Source of the DNA: Leucobacter chromiireducens
GTDB lineage: Bacteria; Actinomycetota; Actinomycetes; Actinomycetales; Microbacteriaceae
Assembly (NCBI RefSeq): GCF_003917135.1
Contig: NZ_RPDI01000004.1
Span: 1-64,000 of the forward strand
Direction of reading: 5' to 3'
DNA length: 64,000 bases
Of the stretch, positions 20,551 to 28,531 are shown one piece after another (position 1 is the first letter of the stretch; the number at the start of each line of letters is the position of its first letter). The position numbers were made by a program, and so were the translations under genes. The notes beneath the pieces were generated by a model. It made no database searches. It saw nothing but the letters and a program-made list of their open reading frames with translations, and was not told where the DNA came from.

Positions 20551-21245
20551 ACGAGATTTCCCGAGGAGACGCGTCGCGGCTCCACGAGCAGGCGCCCGAG
20601 AGGGCGAAGGACACGGCGGCCGATGGGCCGCACTACATGAAGGAGGTGCCAGAGATGGGCATCGAAGGGCAGAAGAGAACCGCTCTCGAGATGGTTCGCA
20701 TGATCGTTAGCGACATCGAGAACGGTGTTGATGCTATCGAGTCCAAGCGGCAGCTCTTGGCGTCAGTGCGCGACCGGCACGGCATGGCGCACAGTGCTGT
20801 GCGCCGCTTTTGGCTGGCTACCCGAGAGCGCTACGCCTGGGACCTCCTGCCGCCGGCGTTCATGTACTCGCTCTTCAGGAAGTGGGGCGAGGTGGAAGCT
20901 GCGCATCCCAATGAGTTGCGTCTGCAGTCGGCGGATGAGTGGGAGCGCGCACAGATTCGGCGTGGCGTGCTTACGCGGGACGGCTATCGCTATCGCTTTG
21001 CGCTCGAGCTCGCAGATCTCATCCGTGAGCTCGATGATGGGGTCTGGGACGTCGACTCGCTCTGGCTCGGTGAGCGCGTAGGCGATCGCATGTCCGTGCA
21101 TGAGCAGAGTGCTGAACATGCCGGCCACTTCTGGACGAAGCCCATCGACCCGGCCAAGCGCGACAAGGGCGCTGTGTTCCGTGTTGGTAGTACCGGTGAG
21201 GGCGCCGCTGCTCCTGTCGAGAATGGGCTCGTACCGAGCGAGTAG
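20547..21245 (+). CDS. stand-alone protein resembling the primase C-terminal domain
   Basis: The 232-residue protein contains VRRFWLATRERYAWDLLPPA followed by FMYSLFRKW, which lines up with VRQFWEEYADKFVWDVLPNS and FLYGAFKG of the primase-helicase two genes upstream. No Walker motifs are present, so it has only the part that follows the helicase core. In P4-like proteins that part recognises the origin. ATG 20547 overlaps the stop of the previous gene; ATG 20532 is an alternative. The homology is my reading of a short aligned block and needs a profile search. Confidence 0.7.
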   Translation: MNEISRGDASRLHEQAPERAKDTAADGPHYMKEVPEMGIEGQKRTALEMVRMIVSDIENGVDAIESKRQLLASVRDRHGMAHSAVRRFWLATRERYAWDLLPPAFMYSLFRKWGEVEAAHPNELRLQSADEWERAQIRRGVLTRDGYRYRFALELADLIRELDDGVWDVDSLWLGERVGDRMSVHEQSAEHAGHFWTKPIDPAKRDKGAVFRVGSTGEGAAAPVENGLVPSE

Positions 21246-21258
21246 GCAGCAGGAGTTC

Positions 21259-21300
21259 CACGAAGCCCCGGGCACGCGTAAGCGCGTCCGGGGCTTCGTG
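21259..21300 (+). terminator. terminator of the replication operon
   Basis: CACGAAGCCCCGG (21259-21271) pairs perfectly with 21288-21300; the enclosed bases contain a further ACGCG/CGCGT pairing. No T-run follows. Confidence 0.7.
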
Positions 21301-21387
21301 CTGCCGAGGCCCGCTGGGAGCCGCTCCAGCAAACCCTGATGCGGGGCCGCGCCCCGTCACGTCCGCCGATCCCACCACCGGCCTGCC

Positions 21388-21457
21388 GCTGCCGCTCCGG
21401 CCGCCTCCGAGCCTGCGCTGCCGCTCCGGCCGCCTCCGAGCCTGCCGCTGCCGCTCC
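21388..21457. repeat. 29-30-bp tandem repeat, about 2.4 copies
   Basis: GCTGCCGCTCCGGCCGCCTC begins at 21388 and 21417 and a partial copy at 21447. The same word recurs once inside the relaxase gene near 25686, and shorter forms (GCTGCCGCTCC) occur at 21500, 21590, 22699 and 22790. Its role is unknown. Confidence 0.7.
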
Positions 21458-21497
21458 AGGCTCTCCGGGCCGCAGAGGTCATCGCAGCGACGGGCGT

Positions 21498-21605
21498 GCG
21501 CTGCCGCTCCCGCCCGGGTCCCGCAGCACCGAGCACCTCCCTCCGCTACCGCTGCGGTCGTCGCCCGGCAGGTCGTCGTGCTCGCCTGCGCTGCCGCTCC
21601 GGCTC
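21498..21605. repeat. 108-bp direct repeat, left copy
   Basis: This segment matches 22697-22805 with few changes (shared words GCGCTGCCGCTCC, GCACCGAGCACCTCCCTCCG, CGCTGCGGTCG and CGCCTGCGCTGCCGCTCCGG). The two copies flank the phased word arrays and lie in the same orientation. Confidence 0.75.
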
Positions 21606-21633
21606 GGCGCCCGTATCGCCACGCTGAGGGCTC

Positions 21634-22168
21634 GAAATCGCTTCAAAAAGCGTGCCGGAGAAATGCCAGACTCTGCCACGATTCGACCATCGCCTGCGGA
21701 TGCTGTGTCACTTTCTTGGCAAAGTCTGGCATTTTCGTGGCTTCGGACTCTCATTCGGCGGGTGCTCGAGAGGGCCTGGCCGCGAAGGCGTGCCACGATC
21801 CTGCCAAGGTCTGCCAGAGAAATGCCATGATGCGGCAGAGTGCTGCCAAACCCTTTTCGGGCCATGCCGCAGAAGTGCCAGACTCTGCCTCAGAAATGCC
21901 ACGATCTGCCAGAGAACTGCCAAACCCTTCTCGGGCTGCGGGCCGAGGTGCGACGAAAATGCCATAATCTGCCACGATTCGACCACGAAGTGGCAGAGAA
22001 GTGCCAGACCTTCTTCAGACTGCGCCACGATTCTGACGACGATTGCCACGATCCTGCCAAAGCCTGCCGAGGAAATGCCACGATCTGCCAGAGAGCTGCC
22101 AAACTCCGCGGCACCGGGCACCCTCTCGGCGGCCTCCGCGGTGCCGGTCGCGGCGCCTCCAAAGGCCT
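21634..22168. repeat. phased TGCCA array (block A), candidate origin or centromere
   Basis: About 19 copies of TGCCA on the + strand and three TGGCA copies lie at 10- or 11-base steps, for example at 22044, 22055, (22065), 22076, 22086 and 22097, or 21876, (21886), 21897, 21907 and 21918. This is close to one word per helical turn. Runs of words are separated by short CCC-TTTTC-GGG type hairpins. Long reading frames here are an effect of the repeats and look nothing like proteins. It follows the primase operon and precedes the transfer genes. Confidence 0.8.
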
Positions 22169-22690
22169 GAGATCGCCTCGGAATGCGGGACAGAGAACGG
22201 ACAAGAATCGCCACGATTCGGACATCGCCTTCGAGTAGCCTGTCCGTTTTCTGGCCATATCTGTCCGTTCTCTGTCCTCGGACCCTCATTCGGCGGCTGA
22301 TCGAGAGGGTCTGGCCGCCGAGTGCGGACAGAGAACGCCCAGAGAACGCCACGATTCGGACAGGAAGCGGACACAGAACGGACAGGCCCTTTTCGGGTCG
22401 GGACAAGAACCGGACAGAGATGGCCACGATTCGGACAGAGAACGCCCACGAAGCGGACACGCTCATTTCGGCCGGGACAAGAATCGGACAGAAAAGGCCA
22501 CAAATCGCCCACAAACCGGACAGATAACGGACAGGCCTTTTCCTGGCTGCGCCATGATTCGGACAGCAGCGGCCACAGAACGGGCAGAGAGCGGACAAGA
22601 ATCGCCACAGAACGGACAGGAAGCGGACAGGCTCCGCGGCACCGCGCACCCTCTCCGCGGTTTCCGCGATGCCGGTCGCGGCGCCTCCAT
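22169..22690. repeat. phased GGACA array (block B), collinear with block A
   Basis: This block aligns with block A at an offset of 535-537 bases (for example CATTCGGCGG at 21752 and 22287). At matching places the word is mostly GGACA (about 18 forward, three TGTCC inverted), with GGCCA, GCCCA or CGCCA between. The inverted cluster 22241, 22252, 22262, 22273 falls exactly on 21706, 21717, 21727, 21738. Block ends share a 55-60-base GC-rich tail (22085-22160 and 22630-22690). Confidence 0.8.
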
Positions 22691-22696
22691 CGGGCT

Positions 22697-22805
22697 GCGC
22701 TGCCGCTCCTGCCCGTCGACCGGAGCACCGAGCACCTCCCTCCGCTGCCGCTGCGGTCGCTGCTCGGCCGGGTGCAGCAGTCGCCTGCGCTGCCGCTCCG
22801 GCTCC
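22697..22805. repeat. 108-bp direct repeat, right copy
   Basis: This is the second copy of 21498-21605, in the same orientation, directly after the GGACA array. Together the copies bracket both arrays. Confidence 0.75.
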
Positions 22806-23291
22806 CCGCTCGAGGACGGCCATGTGCTGCGAACCTCGGGTCATCGGAACTGCGCTGCGCCTGCATTCTTTTCACCACGCTCAGCGCTCTGGTCCTGGCC
22901 TGCTGCTTGCGGCACCGAGACCAGGCGCGGAGCTCATCTCAGGGGCGAGTGCTCGCAGAGCCCTCGCACGGAGCAGTCGTGTTCTACCTCTCAGAGGAGT
23001 GCGACTGCTGCAAGGCCGCAACGACGCATCGCGTCGATACGGGCGCGCAGTGCTACGAGGGGCTCACCACGGGCAGCGCGCGTGATGAGCACGGAGGCCT
23101 CAACGCAGCGAGTCGAGCGGACCACGGTCCGCGAAGGCTCGTCGCGTCACGTCGCGGGGCACGGATGCGCACCAGCATCCGGCCCCGTGGCGTGCGATCC
23201 GTGGTGAGCGGCAGCGAGCCACGGGTCGGGAGCTGAGCCGCGGCAGCGGCGAGGGCGACAGCGGGTCCAGGGCGGCAGCCCGGCAAGTAGC
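22806..23291. other. non-coding stretch with one clear hairpin
   Basis: I see no supported gene here; the open frames are not protein-like and lack starts with ribosome sites. A hairpin at 23156-23186 (CGGATGC pairing with GCATCCG, extended by GGGG/CCCC) stands out. It lies before the candidate oriT. Confidence 0.5.
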
Positions 23292-23425
23292 TTGCGATGG
23301 ACTACCGAAAGCGGAGCTTTTGTGTAGTACATCGTAAAGTACTTGCCTCATTAGGGCCCTACCTCTAAAATGGGTACTGACGGGGTCTCCAGAGGCTCCA
23401 AATCGCGATGTTCCGCGGTTTGGAG
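23292..23425 (+). other. candidate oriT
   Basis: Two inverted repeats lie just upstream of mobC. The first pairs TTGCGATGGACTAC (23292-23305) with 23324-23337 at 12 of 14 positions and holds a smaller AAAGC/GCTTT hairpin in its loop. The second pairs CTCCAAATCGCG (23396-23407) with CGCGGTTTGGAG (23414-23425), one mismatch, six-base loop. Palindrome TAGGGCCCTA lies between. Position and structure fit a relaxase target; the nick site cannot be named from sequence alone. Confidence 0.5.
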
Positions 23426-23478
23426 AGGGAGGCCACGGCAGTGCCCAGGTAGGGGCCTGATGAAGGGGTGGAGGAGAC

Positions 23479-24141
23479 GTGGACGCGATCGGATCGGACG
23501 AGGCGCAGCCGAGTGCGTCCGAGCACGGGCACGGCACCGGAGCCCCTGGGCGTGCGGAGCGTGAGGAGCTTGCCGCGAAGCGGAAGCGGATCACGCGCAG
23601 CCGCCCGAAGCGCTTCGGCACGAAGCGTAATGTCCGCTTCTCGGCTTCCGAGGAAGCGGCGGTGGAGGCAGCGCGATCGGAGATCGCGAGGGCGAAGGGC
23701 GTCGACGCGTCGAAGGTCAGTTTCAGCGAGGGGCTCCGTCTCCTGCTGAAGCTGGACGAAGGCGAGGCGGCGAGCACCGTGAACATCGCGCTCGGCGTGC
23801 ACCGTCGGACAGCCAGCGACGAGCGGATGACCGACGAGGCGCGCGATGCGTTCCTCGCGATGAATGACGAGCTCACGGTGTGCCGCAGGCAGCTCGTCGG
23901 GATGGGCGCGAACCTCAATCAGATCGCGAAGGCGCTGAACAGGATCGCAGTGCAGGGAGGCAGTCTCGACGCGGAGGCCCAGGCGGCTGTCTCGCTCCTG
24001 CCGGAGGCGCTCGTGCAGGTCGCGGCGATGCAGGACAACCTGGAGGCGATCGAGACCAAGGCGTTCCTCGCGATCTACGGCGGCGAGGACGGCATGGACC
24101 AGGCTGCGGCAGGCGCTGCCGACGGGAGGAGCGCATCGTGA
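23479..24141 (+). CDS. mobC: MobC-like relaxosome protein
   Basis: MobC proteins bind oriT and help the relaxase open the strands. This 220-residue protein has a basic N-terminal third (KRKRITRSRPKRFGTKRN, ribbon-helix-helix-like VRFSASEEAAVEAARSE) and the family signature RRQLVGMGANLNQIAKALN near residue 140. GTG 23479 has a strong GGAGGAG site. The relaxase follows after 179 bases. Confidence 0.85.
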   Translation: MDAIGSDEAQPSASEHGHGTGAPGRAEREELAAKRKRITRSRPKRFGTKRNVRFSASEEAAVEAARSEIARAKGVDASKVSFSEGLRLLLKLDEGEAASTVNIALGVHRRTASDERMTDEARDAFLAMNDELTVCRRQLVGMGANLNQIAKALNRIAVQGGSLDAEAQAAVSLLPEALVQVAAMQDNLEAIETKAFLAIYGGEDGMDQAAAGAADGRSAS

Positions 24142-24194
24142 CGGCATCAGAGGAGTGCAGCGCGCTCTAGGAATCGTGGCTCAGCGGCGCGGAT

Positions 24195-24220
24195 GGTTAG
24201 GAAAACCCACCCTCCTAACC
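24195..24220 (+). other. hairpin between mobC and relaxase genes
   Basis: GGTTAGGA (24195-24202) pairs with TCCTAACC (24213-24220) around ten bases, followed by TTTCTCC. A second small hairpin (GGGAG-TTTT-CTCCC, 24284-24297) lies near the relaxase start. It could be a weak terminator or a protein site that sets relaxase level. Confidence 0.4.
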
Positions 24221-24320
24221 TTTCTCCGAGCAGAGCCGCCGGGCTCAGAACATTTCATAAAAGGTCAGCAGCGAGGTTATCGAGGGAGTTTTCTCCCCTT
24301 GGCGGAGGAAGGAGGGCACC

Positions 24321-26225
24321 GTGGTCAACATCAGGTGGTCCCCGACGTACTTCTCGCGTGCCCTGAACACGTACCTGCTGAACCTCAAGGAGGGCCAGCA
24401 GGACGGCGACAGGTACGTCGTCGCCGAGGGCGTGAACGGCATCATGCCGCGGTTCGTCGAGCAGCAGTTCCGCGACGTCCGCAAGAAGTGGGGCAAGAAC
24501 CGCACGGTCAGGCGCCTCTGGAAGAGGACCGGCACCGAGACGTGGCAGGGTGAGTATGTCCACGCCTACCACGGCATCATCTCGTTCGGCCAGGACGAGC
24601 TCGATCCGGACGACCCTGAGGCGTGGGACACCGCGCTGAGGATCGCCCGCGCAACCGTCGAGGAAGTCTTCCCGACGCGGCAGGCGATGCTCGTGCTGCA
24701 GAACGACGGCGCCGGGGGCTGCTTGCACGTCCACCTCGCGGTGAACAGCGTGGACGAGAAGACGGGGCGCTCCATCGACTCAGGGCTGACGACGCACTCG
24801 TACCGCAAGAAGCTCGCCGACGGCTCCTACGAGCTCGCAGGCATGGCGCTGCGGTTCAACGAGATCCTCGAGCGAGAGGGCTTCCAGCAGCGGGCTGATC
24901 TCGTCGAGATGATGGCCGATGCGCAGGAGCGGGTCAGGGCAGGCGGCAGCGCGAAGCTGCGGGCCAAGGACCGCCGCGAGGTCAGCGAGCAGCGAGCCGC
25001 CGAGAAGCACGAGGACTGGCTCATCGACCGCGAGCAGGCCGAGGCGCAGGGCATCGCATTCAGCCAGCCCGAGCCGTTCAGCGTCGCGGTGCTGAAGCAG
25101 CGCGTGCGGAAGTCGATGAACGACCCCCGCAGCATCGACTTCGACACGTTCGTCGAGGTCGCCCGGGATCACCGCGTCGACGTGGAGCTCAGGCCAGGCA
25201 CACGAGGGCTCGCGTACGTGATGCTCGACGAGGCCGGCCAGCCCGTCGCAGAGGGCACGAGGGCGCGCCGCCGCGCCTCGACGCTCGGCTCCGACTACAT
25301 GCTCGACGCGGTCGAGGCTCACTGCGCCGAGAACGATGCGCTGAGTGCGCAGGCCCAGGCGCAGCAGGACGCAGTGGAGGCGGATCGCGCCGCGCGCGAC
25401 AAGGCGATGCGCGAGGGGTGGGCGGCAGAGGCCAGAGCGCTGCGGGCGGAGCGTGACGAGCGCGCCGCTGAGCGCGAGGCACGGGCGGCGGCGGCTGCCG
25501 AGGCGGAGCAGCAGGCCCGCGAGGAGGTCGAGCGCAAGGCGCAGCGCCTCGTAGACGAGGAAGCGAATGCGCAGGCTGAGGCTCTCGTGGATGCCGAGCG
25601 CAAAAACCGCTCCGAGCAGGCGTCTGCCGCTGCCGCTCCAGACGCCGGTGCCGCTGACGGCACTGCCGCGAGCCATGCGCCCTCCGCTGCCGCTCCGGCC
25701 GCCTCGGCACAGCAGACAGCCCGATCGAGGCTGCGCGACGCCGTCTCGAAGAGCGAGCAGAGGCAGGCGGTCATCACGGCGTTCGCGGCGTTCGAGGAGC
25801 GTGCGCTAGAGGCTCTGCGCGAGGGCCGGCGCATCGACGACGGCGATGTCCCGAAGGGCATCGGCGCGGGCTTCCTCAAGGCATTCGGCGAGCAGATGTT
25901 CCCCGAGATTCGCGCGCAGATGGAGCTCCGCGAGGCGAAGAAGCAGCTCGGCAGGAGTGCGTTCGAGGACGCGAAGGCGCTGCACGAGCGGCTCCAGGGC
26001 GTGCTCGGCCCCGGCGAGCGCGAGGACCTCGAGAGTCGGAACAGGGGGCTGCGGAAGACTGCAGCGCGGCTCCGGGCGGAGATCGCGGCGGGCGTCTACG
26101 AGGACACCACGCAGGAGGTCGACTCCCAGGACGAGGATCTGCTCGATGCCAGTGCGCGGCTCGAGATGGAGAGGACCGAGGCGGCTGAGAAGGTTGAGGA
26201 GGGCGGATCGCTGGTCGAGGACTGA
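24321..26225 (+). CDS. relaxase / mobilization nuclease
   Basis: The relaxase nicks oriT and leads the strand during conjugation. The 634-residue protein carries the histidine motif CLHVHLAVN (residues about 134-142) that binds the metal, and tyrosines at residues 10 and 19 that could be the nicking residue. From about residue 350 it is a long Ala/Glu/Arg-rich coiled coil, with an Ala-rich linker near 440-470. GTG 24321 follows a GGAGG-type site. The MOB family cannot be fixed by eye; P-type is my guess. A terminator follows at 26266. Confidence 0.88.
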   Translation: MVNIRWSPTYFSRALNTYLLNLKEGQQDGDRYVVAEGVNGIMPRFVEQQFRDVRKKWGKNRTVRRLWKRTGTETWQGEYVHAYHGIISFGQDELDPDDPEAWDTALRIARATVEEVFPTRQAMLVLQNDGAGGCLHVHLAVNSVDEKTGRSIDSGLTTHSYRKKLADGSYELAGMALRFNEILEREGFQQRADLVEMMADAQERVRAGGSAKLRAKDRREVSEQRAAEKHEDWLIDREQAEAQGIAFSQPEPFSVAVLKQRVRKSMNDPRSIDFDTFVEVARDHRVDVELRPGTRGLAYVMLDEAGQPVAEGTRARRRASTLGSDYMLDAVEAHCAENDALSAQAQAQQDAVEADRAARDKAMREGWAAEARALRAERDERAAEREARAAAAAEAEQQAREEVERKAQRLVDEEANAQAEALVDAERKNRSEQASAAAAPDAGAADGTAASHAPSAAAPAASAQQTARSRLRDAVSKSEQRQAVITAFAAFEERALEALREGRRIDDGDVPKGIGAGFLKAFGEQMFPEIRAQMELREAKKQLGRSAFEDAKALHERLQGVLGPGEREDLESRNRGLRKTAARLRAEIAAGVYEDTTQEVDSQDEDLLDASARLEMERTEAAEKVEEGGSLVED

Positions 26226-26265
26226 GCAGGCTCGCCTTCTCGGCTCTGGGCTGCTCCCGAAGGAG

Positions 26266-26310
26266 CGAGCCCCGCCACGACAGGTCTTCACCGGGTCGTG
26301 ACGGGGCTCG
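26266..26310. terminator. bidirectional terminator after relaxase gene
   Basis: CGAGCCCCG-C-CACGAC pairs with GTCGTG-A-CGGGGCTCG around a 13-base loop. It lies between the relaxase gene and the converging minus-strand operon. Confidence 0.75.
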
Positions 26311-26329
26311 CGGGTCTGGCCTCCGGGGG

Positions 26330-27511
26330 TCAGTAGCAGATCTCCGGGCCCGAGGAGTCGGCCCTGTAGCAGGTGCCTGGTGGAGGCGGATTGCTGCTGC
26401 CTCCGCCTCCGCCGCTGCCGTAGTCGATGAAGCCGCCGTCTCCACCGCCGCCGGAGCCATTCCCGCCTCCGCCGCCACCGGAGTAACCGCCGCCGCCGTT
26501 CCAGCCGGATCCGTCGCCCCAGCCGCCGCCGTATGCGGGCTGCTGCGCTGAAGCTGCCTCGGCCTCGGCAGCCGCGACTGCCGCCGCTTCCTCTGCAGCG
26601 ACCGCATCAGCGTGGGCCCGCTGGAGGGCATTGGCCTGCGCGACGTAGTCTGACAGGGCCGCGAGGAGCTCCTGGGCATCGAGCAGGGCCTGCTCGTCGG
26701 GCTCCGTGGTGTGCGGCGCCGCGAACGGGGCCTCCGCGTCGGCTGCGCCGCCCTTGATTGCCGCCTGGAGCCCTTCCAGCGCCTCGTCGAACGCCTTGGC
26801 GTCCGCATTGCTGCGGTCGGCCTTCCAAGCGGGAGCGAGCTCCACGGCGCTCTCTGCGGCCTCGAGTAGCTGAGGCGCCGATGCGATGAGCACAGCGTCG
26901 AAGGCGTCGTGGCGCGCCTCGACGCCTTCGAGCTGCGCGGTCAGCCCGTCGAGCCGTTCCTGCGCTGCACCGATGGCAGCGTCGACCTCGGCGCGGGCCT
27001 CGGAGCCGGTGCTCGCGCCCTCGTCGGAAAACGGGAACCGGCTGGTGGCCTCCGCCGGGGCGAATGCTGCGGCGTCGGTCTCCTCGTCGTCCAGCAGCTC
27101 CTGCACGGCCTCGCTGGCCTCGATCTCGTCGACGGTGGGCGCTGCTGCGTCATCGGCAGCCAGTGCCTCGATGGCCTTGGCGAGGGGCGCGAGGCCTGCC
27201 TTGGCGTCTGCGCTGACGACTCCGTCATCAGCTGCAGCGACGAGCGCTGCCTGGCTGGCTGCGCTGCCCTCCTCGGCGGTGGCGAGCCGCCACGCGGCGA
27301 CGTAGCCGTGCTGGGCGAGCGGAAGCTGCGCCTCGGCGAGCGCTGCGCTGTCGAGCAGCTCGGCGTGCCGCGCCGCAGCGTCGTCGTACGCGCGTACGTT
27401 GGCGGCATTGATGCCGTACGCGGTGCCTGCGCCTGCGAGCGCGAGGGCGGCGACGCCTGCGACGATGCCGATGGACAGGCGCTTCCTGCGCTTCGGGGTC
27501 GTGGTGTCCAT
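26330..27511 (-). CDS. unknown membrane-anchored protein with Gly-rich tail
   Basis: I do not recognise a family. The 393-residue protein has a basic N-terminus and one helix (about residues 13-33, IGIVAGVAALALAGAGTAYG), a long Ala/Glu-rich helical extracellular part, then a Gly/Ser/Asn-rich tail ending PPPPGTCYR and EICY with two cysteines that may form a disulfide. It is third in a minus-strand operon (29269 to 26330) with a lipoprotein and a two-helix membrane protein. Confidence 0.75.
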   Translation of the reverse strand: MDTTTPKRRKRLSIGIVAGVAALALAGAGTAYGINAANVRAYDDAAARHAELLDSAALAEAQLPLAQHGYVAAWRLATAEEGSAASQAALVAAADDGVVSADAKAGLAPLAKAIEALAADDAAAPTVDEIEASEAVQELLDDEETDAAAFAPAEATSRFPFSDEGASTGSEARAEVDAAIGAAQERLDGLTAQLEGVEARHDAFDAVLIASAPQLLEAAESAVELAPAWKADRSNADAKAFDEALEGLQAAIKGGAADAEAPFAAPHTTEPDEQALLDAQELLAALSDYVAQANALQRAHADAVAAEEAAAVAAAEAEAASAQQPAYGGGWGDGSGWNGGGGYSGGGGGGNGSGGGGDGGFIDYGSGGGGGSSNPPPPGTCYRADSSGPEICY

Positions 27512-27539
27512 GACGGGTGCGGGACCGGGCGCGCAGCGC

Positions 27540-28469
27540 CTAGTCGGCGATCCAGTCGCCGTTGGTGTCGGTCTCGTAGTCTCGGATCTCGGCGTCGAAG
27601 ATGTAGATGTCGCCGTTCTTGGTCGAAGTCATGTAGGCGGTGGCGAAGGGGTTGCGATCGTCGTCGCTGGTCCGGATGTGGAACCAGGCGCTCTCGTAGG
27701 AGCTCGCGTCGAGCGGGTCGGAGGCGCAGTCCCAGACCATCGTCAGGGTCTCGAGGCTCGGCGAGTAGTATTCGCCTCGCTCGGGATCGCTGCCGTCGAG
27801 CTCCTCGATCGGCTTCGCGTCGGCGCCGAACGCGTTCTGGCCGTCGGTGCGGCCCTGCTGCTCGGACTGCGTTGCCTTCTCAGGGGCGAAGTGCTCCTCG
27901 AACACGCGGTCGTACTGATCCGCCATCAGCATGTCAACCGCCTGGTCGAGCTCGTCGCTGGACGGGCCCTGCGTCTTCAGGTACTCCCGCACCTGGCCTT
28001 CGGCGATGCTGCGCAGCTCGTCCGGGTCGTCCTCGCCCTCCGGCATCTCGATGCCTTCGATGTAGGCGGCTTGGAGCGCGTCGTAGGCCTGCTCAGCGGC
28101 CATCCTGGCGATCTCCCCGTCGTCCGCTACGTCGGGGCCCGCGAGGGCTCCTGTCCCCTGGGGGAAGTCGTACGCGATGTCCACGGCGCACATGCTCGCC
28201 GAGTCGAGCTCGCGAGCGGTCGCGCTGACCGGGACTGCGGTGAGGTTCTCGAGCTCCGGCGCGATGGCGACGAGCTCGTCGGGGAGGACGAACTCGATGG
28301 CCTGCGCGGGGCCGTGGCTCGCGCGCGACCAGTCGAAGGTCTCGTCGAGTGCGGGGTTGCTGCCAGTGCCGCCAGGGCCGGCTGCGTCTCCGCCGCCGGA
28401 ACAGGCGGCCAGCGAGGCTGCGAGGGCGAGCGCTGCGGCGGCAGCGAGGGCGGTTCTCATGTGCTTCAT
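27540..28469 (-). CDS. unknown lipoprotein
   Basis: This is a predicted lipoprotein of 309 residues: signal peptide and lipobox LAASLAAC with the lipidated cysteine at residue 23, then Gly/Ser linker. The mature part is acidic, contains a repeated helical region (residues about 115-185) and a C-terminal beta-like part (NPFATAYMTSTKNGDIYIFD). ATG 28469 follows AGGAG by 11 bases; ATG 28460 is possible. No family is recognised. It sits between two membrane-associated genes on the same strand. Confidence 0.75.
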   Translation of the reverse strand: MKHMRTALAAAAALALAASLAACSGGGDAAGPGGTGSNPALDETFDWSRASHGPAQAIEFVLPDELVAIAPELENLTAVPVSATARELDSASMCAVDIAYDFPQGTGALAGPDVADDGEIARMAAEQAYDALQAAYIEGIEMPEGEDDPDELRSIAEGQVREYLKTQGPSSDELDQAVDMLMADQYDRVFEEHFAPEKATQSEQQGRTDGQNAFGADAKPIEELDGSDPERGEYYSPSLETLTMVWDCASDPLDASSYESAWFHIRTSDDDRNPFATAYMTSTKNGDIYIFDAEIRDYETDTNGDWIAD

Positions 28470-28531
28470 TGGGTAGGGGACTCCTGTTCTCAAGTGTCGG
28501 ACGGGTCAGGGAATGCTGGTTGCGGGCACGG

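Noticed and set aside
21634-22690. The arrays as a CRISPR locus
   Set aside because: There are no constant repeats of about 28-37 bases with unique spacers and no cas genes. The unit is a five-base word at 10-11-base spacing.
21652-22844. Several long open frames on both strands across the word arrays
   Set aside because: All frames stay open because the repeats lack stop codons. The products repeat short Cys/Arg or Arg/Ser-rich stretches, no start has a ribosome site, and no strand is favoured.
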